DNA from: CAWVSB01 sp036960375
GTDB lineage: Bacteria; Pseudomonadota; Gammaproteobacteria; Pseudomonadales; CAWVSB01
Assembly: GCA_036960375.1 (NCBI GenBank)
Contig: JBALVY010000002.1
Coordinates: 310,001 to 374,000, forward strand
Reading direction: 5' to 3'
Length of the DNA: 64,000 bases
The position numbers and the translations under genes are program-made. Below the pieces are notes generated by a model that was not told the DNA's origin, made no database searches, and saw only the letters and a program-made list of their open reading frames with translations. How positions within the stretch are numbered: position 1 is the first letter of the stretch; each line of letters opens with the position of its first letter. This document shows, in pieces, positions 61,216 through 64,000 of this stretch.

Positions 61216-63008
61216 TGCACGGTCATCACGGTAGCGCTGCAGCTTCCGGTCCCCATGATTGGGACGTAATTAAAGGCCTTATTCCTTACTTGATGCGTCA
61301 CCGCGGCAGAGTGCTCGCAGCGTTGGCGCTACTGGTTGCGGCCAAGCTGTCTAATGTGCTGGTACCCGTCAGTTTGAAATTTATAGTCGATGCTCTGGAC
61401 GTCAGCTTAACCGACGGTGTCGCCATTGCTTTGGTTGTACCGGTGGCACTGGTATTGGGCTACGGAGCTTTGAGATTTGGCGCAGTGTTTTTTGGTGAGC
61501 TGCGCGACACCGTATTTGCACCAGTGGCTGAGCGCACTTTGTCAGAGATTGGTCTGGCGGTATTTAGTCATTTGCACAAGCTCGATCTGGCTTATCATCT
61601 GGATCGTCGCACTGGAGGTCTGTCCCGGGATATGGACCGGGGTACCAGCGCCATTAGTTTTTTGTTGCGCTCTGTCGTGTTCAGCGTAGTGCCTATTCTA
61701 TTAGAGGTGCTGTTTGTCGCGGCTATTATGGCGATCAGTGCTGATACAATTTTTGCCGTCGTGGTGCTGGTCAGCGTGGTTGTCTATATCGTCTTTTCGG
61801 TATGGATGACCAATAAACGCACGGAGTTTATCCGGGCGGCCAATATTAAGGACAGCCAGGCCAATACCCGTGCTATCGACAGTCTGCTCAATTACGAGAC
61901 AGTGAAGTACTTCAATAATGAGCAGTGGGAGCAAGACCGTTACGGAGTTAGCCTGCGAGAGCGAGAACAGGCCAAGATAAAAAATCTCTACAGTTTAGCT
62001 GTGCTTAACAGCGGTCAGGCGCTGATTATAGGCATCAGTGTCATGACTATAATGTGGCTGGCTGCAGCCCGGGTCGCCGCAGGAACCATGACGCTTGGTG
62101 ATCTGGCTATGGTCAATGCGTTTATGTTGCAGGTATTTATCCCTCTTAACGCCTTGGGTTTTATTTATCGAGAGGTGCGGCGCACGCTGACCGACGTAGA
62201 GGCCATGTTCAATATTCTGGATATTCAGCCTGCTATAAAAGATACACCTGATGCAGTGGCGTATCAGGCGGGCAAACATGATCTGTCGTTTCAGCATGTG
62301 AGTTTTGCCTATAACCCTGATCGGCCCATATTAAAGGACATCAGCTTTACGGTACCCACTGGTCAAAAAGTTGCCATTGTAGGACCCAGTGGTGCAGGGA
62401 AATCTACCCTGGCGCGTCTACTGTTTCGATTTTACGACATCGATGAGGGCGTGATATCGGTTGGCGGTCAGGATATTCGGCATTTCACCCTGGATAGCTG
62501 GAGGGCACAGTTGGGCACAGTGCCCCAGGATACGGTGCTGTTTAACGATACTATAGGCAGTAATATTCACTATGGCAGACCTTCGGCAAGTCAGGCTGAG
62601 GTGGACGAAGTCATAGGTTTTTCGCATCTGGAAGGCTTTGTCGCAAGTTTGCCTGCAGGGCTGGATACCATGGTGGGTGAGCGGGGGCTGAAGGTTTCTG
62701 GCGGCGAGAAGCAACGCATCGCCATCGCTCGTATGCTACTGAAAAACCCGGCTTTTATGGTGTTTGATGAAGCAACCTCGTCGCTCGACAGTGCTGCCGA
62801 GCAGGCCATCGGTCTGGCTTTGGATGAAGTCGCCAGAAACCACACCACATTGGTCATTGCGCACCGCCTGTCCACGGTAGTGGACGCTGATAATATCATC
62901 GTGCTTGAGCAGGGGCGTATTGTAGAGAGCGGCAATCATGCCGAGTTGATGGCATCGAAGGGTTTGTATTACTCTCTGTGGCAATTACAGCAACGTGAGC
63001 AACGCTAA
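61215..63008 (+). CDS. Atm1-type ABC exporter, fused permease and ATPase
   Basis: From the ATG at 61215, which overlaps the arsM stop by one base, it has 597 residues. A short His-rich start (MHGHHGSAAASG) precedes six membrane helices (for example VLAALALLVAAKLSNVLVPV). The ATPase domain has Walker A GPSGAGKST near 392, the signature VSGGEKQR near 495 and Walker B FDEATSSLD near 517. The NYETVKYFNNE segment is a hallmark of Atm1/HMT1 exporters, which move glutathione-metal or glutathione-polysulfide conjugates. Coupling to arsM suggests export of arsenic-thiol complexes (inference). It works as a homodimer in the inner membrane. Confidence 0.9.
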   Translation: MHGHHGSAAASGPHDWDVIKGLIPYLMRHRGRVLAALALLVAAKLSNVLVPVSLKFIVDALDVSLTDGVAIALVVPVALVLGYGALRFGAVFFGELRDTVFAPVAERTLSEIGLAVFSHLHKLDLAYHLDRRTGGLSRDMDRGTSAISFLLRSVVFSVVPILLEVLFVAAIMAISADTIFAVVVLVSVVVYIVFSVWMTNKRTEFIRAANIKDSQANTRAIDSLLNYETVKYFNNEQWEQDRYGVSLREREQAKIKNLYSLAVLNSGQALIIGISVMTIMWLAAARVAAGTMTLGDLAMVNAFMLQVFIPLNALGFIYREVRRTLTDVEAMFNILDIQPAIKDTPDAVAYQAGKHDLSFQHVSFAYNPDRPILKDISFTVPTGQKVAIVGPSGAGKSTLARLLFRFYDIDEGVISVGGQDIRHFTLDSWRAQLGTVPQDTVLFNDTIGSNIHYGRPSASQAEVDEVIGFSHLEGFVASLPAGLDTMVGERGLKVSGGEKQRIAIARMLLKNPAFMVFDEATSSLDSAAEQAIGLALDEVARNHTTLVIAHRLSTVVDADNIIVLEQGRIVESGNHAELMASKGLYYSLWQLQQREQR

Positions 63009-63054
63009 GGGCTATGCTATCCTTGGCGGCTGTCAATATTAAAGAAACTGATTT

Positions 63055-63705
63055 ATGAGTATTAAGTGCGCTATTTTGCCGGTAACTCCTTACCAGCAAA
63101 ACTGTTCCATCCTTATATGCGAGAAGACTCAAAGGGCTGCGGTTGTTGATCCGGGCGGTGAGGTTGATCGCATTCTCGATGCCCTAAAACAAGCGGGGGT
63201 GACGCTTGAGAAAATTTTCCTGACTCACGGTCATTTGGATCATTGTTCGGGTGCCGATGAGTTGCGCTCCCGCGGTAGGGTACCGATTGAAGGGCCGCAA
63301 AAAGAAGATAAGTTCTGGATCGATCAATTACCGGAAAACTGCAAGATGTCGGGTTTTCCGCCGGTAGAGGTCTTTACACCCGACAGGTGGCTGGAACAAG
63401 GTGATGTGGTTAGCTTTGGCGAGCAGACCCTAGAAGTGGCTCATACGCCGGGTCATACACCGGGCCATGTAGTCTTTTTCCATGCGGGAGCAAAATTGGC
63501 TCTGGTGGGTGATGTACTGTTTCAAGGTTCAATCGGACGCACCGACTTTCCACGTGGCGATCACGATACGCTGGTGAGTTCAATTAGAGAGAAACTTTGG
63601 CCGCTGGGTGATGACGTGACCTTTATTCCAGGGCACGGTCCTACCTCAACCTTTGGCCAGGAGCGTCAAACTAATGCTTTCGTGGCTGATAAACGGTTTG
63701 GGTAA
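63055..63705 (+). CDS. MBL-fold metallohydrolase (glyoxalase II-like, YcbL type)
   Basis: A 216-residue metallo-beta-lactamase-fold protein. The metal motif LTHGHLDHCSGADEL lies near 59-73. Further ligands are in HTPGHTPGHVVFFH near 131-144, GDVLFQGSIGRTDFPRGDHD, and PGHGPTS near 199. Sequence pattern and length match YcbL-type glyoxalase II-like hydrolases, which split thioesters such as S-lactoylglutathione. Cytoplasmic. It follows the exporter gene by 46 bp in the same direction, and may share glutathione-linked chemistry with it (inference). Confidence 0.88.
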   Translation: MSIKCAILPVTPYQQNCSILICEKTQRAAVVDPGGEVDRILDALKQAGVTLEKIFLTHGHLDHCSGADELRSRGRVPIEGPQKEDKFWIDQLPENCKMSGFPPVEVFTPDRWLEQGDVVSFGEQTLEVAHTPGHTPGHVVFFHAGAKLALVGDVLFQGSIGRTDFPRGDHDTLVSSIREKLWPLGDDVTFIPGHGPTSTFGQERQTNAFVADKRFG

Positions 63706-63716
63706 AAATTCATAAT

Positions 63717-64000
63717 ATGAAACCATTGGGCAAAGCTTTTTATCAAATCTACAAATGGTTCCTTTGGGTGCCGTTTTTCCTATTGCTTACAGCCGTTTTG
63801 GGTGTACTGGTTATTGCCTTGGTTGGCGTTATGCCGGTTACCATAAATCGTGTTGTGCCGAGGATTTGGGCGAAGGCCGCTTTATGGACAATTCCCGCTA
63901 AGCCGGATATCACGGGATTGGCTTCTTTGGATACCTCCCAGCCCTATGTCATTGTGGTCAATCACATTAGTCAGGTGGACATATTGGTTTTATACGGTTG
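63717..64000 (+). CDS. 1-acyl-glycerol-3-phosphate acyltransferase (PlsC-like), partial
   Basis: The first 94 residues of a gene cut by the window end. An N-terminal membrane segment (LLLTAVLGVLVIALVGVM) is followed by IVVNHISQVDILVLYG, the NHxSxxD catalytic motif of PlsC-type acyltransferases in phospholipid synthesis. The ATG at 63717 follows the hydrolase stop by 11 bp. The ribosome-binding site is weak. Confidence 0.85.
   Translation, partial: MKPLGKAFYQIYKWFLWVPFFLLLTAVLGVLVIALVGVMPVTINRVVPRIWAKAALWTIPAKPDITGLASLDTSQPYVIVVNHISQVDILVLYG

Overview
The window looks like a chromosomal segment of a heterotrophic, probably marine, gammaproteobacterium. The signs are recA-recX under a canonical LexA box, a TonB-dependent receptor, TPR-sulfotransferases, a DUF3604 protein and a Tat lipoprotein. 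The placement is inference from gene content: there is no rRNA or tRNA gene here, and no phage, IS or CRISPR array was seen.

Layout. 1-5850: an Lrp-type regulator (cut by the window edge) diverges from a fused indolepyruvate:ferredoxin oxidoreductase, followed by a wrecked branched-chain aminotransferase carrying a (CGCCT)5 tract and an intact AvtA-type transaminase (2-oxoacid/amino acid exchange). 6037-8677: an HxlR regulator diverges from a flavin reductase plus an acyl-CoA-dehydrogenase-fold protein across two strong palindromes that share a half-site. 8760-10675: a ParD-like/zeta-kinase toxin-antitoxin pair and an unrecognised gene. 10846-12669: an exported DUF3604 protein.

13128-52246 is the most interesting part: a 39-kb district that appears devoted to oxidising amine or N-methyl compounds. 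It holds a dimethylglycine/sarcosine dehydrogenase-like flavoprotein (FAD domain fused to a GcvT domain), an amino acid/amine permease, an Lrp regulator, an ornithine-decarboxylase-family enzyme, a beta-propeller protein, a TonB receptor and two TPR-sulfotransferases. It also holds three stand-alone GcvT-family proteins and four CrtI/PYROXD2-like FAD oxidoreductases. These form two paralogous cassettes with the two oxidoreductase types in opposite order (A-B-GcvT and B'-A'-GcvT). Around them lie a GFA-family protein, three DUF861-type cupins, a MOSC protein, an iron alcohol dehydrogenase next to a trifunctional propionyl-CoA synthase, an AraC regulator with an NTF2-like sensor, a PuuB-like amine oxidase and a spermidine-dehydrogenase-like Tat lipoprotein. 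A 17-bp element with the core CTATAGGC lies exactly 28 bp upstream of a -10-like hexamer before three of these units, and a fourth copy precedes the TonB receptor gene. This suggests one regulon. A plausible reading is uptake of a methylated amine, oxidative demethylation with transfer of the C1 unit to tetrahydrofolate, cleavage of a polyamine-like skeleton, and entry of a C3 fragment through 3-hydroxypropionate to propionyl-CoA. The substrate is not known.

52347-64000: an outer-membrane beta-barrel, a periplasmic protein with an internal duplication, a glycine-zipper protein, recA-recX, a PQQ-type sugar dehydrogenase with a haem c tail, a zinc-ribbon protein, a patatin, an arsenite methyltransferase translationally coupled to an Atm1-type ABC exporter, a glyoxalase-II-like hydrolase and the start of a PlsC acyltransferase. 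Start codons were chosen by eye from ribosome-binding sites, overlaps and conserved N-termini. Family assignments come from motif recognition, not from database searches.
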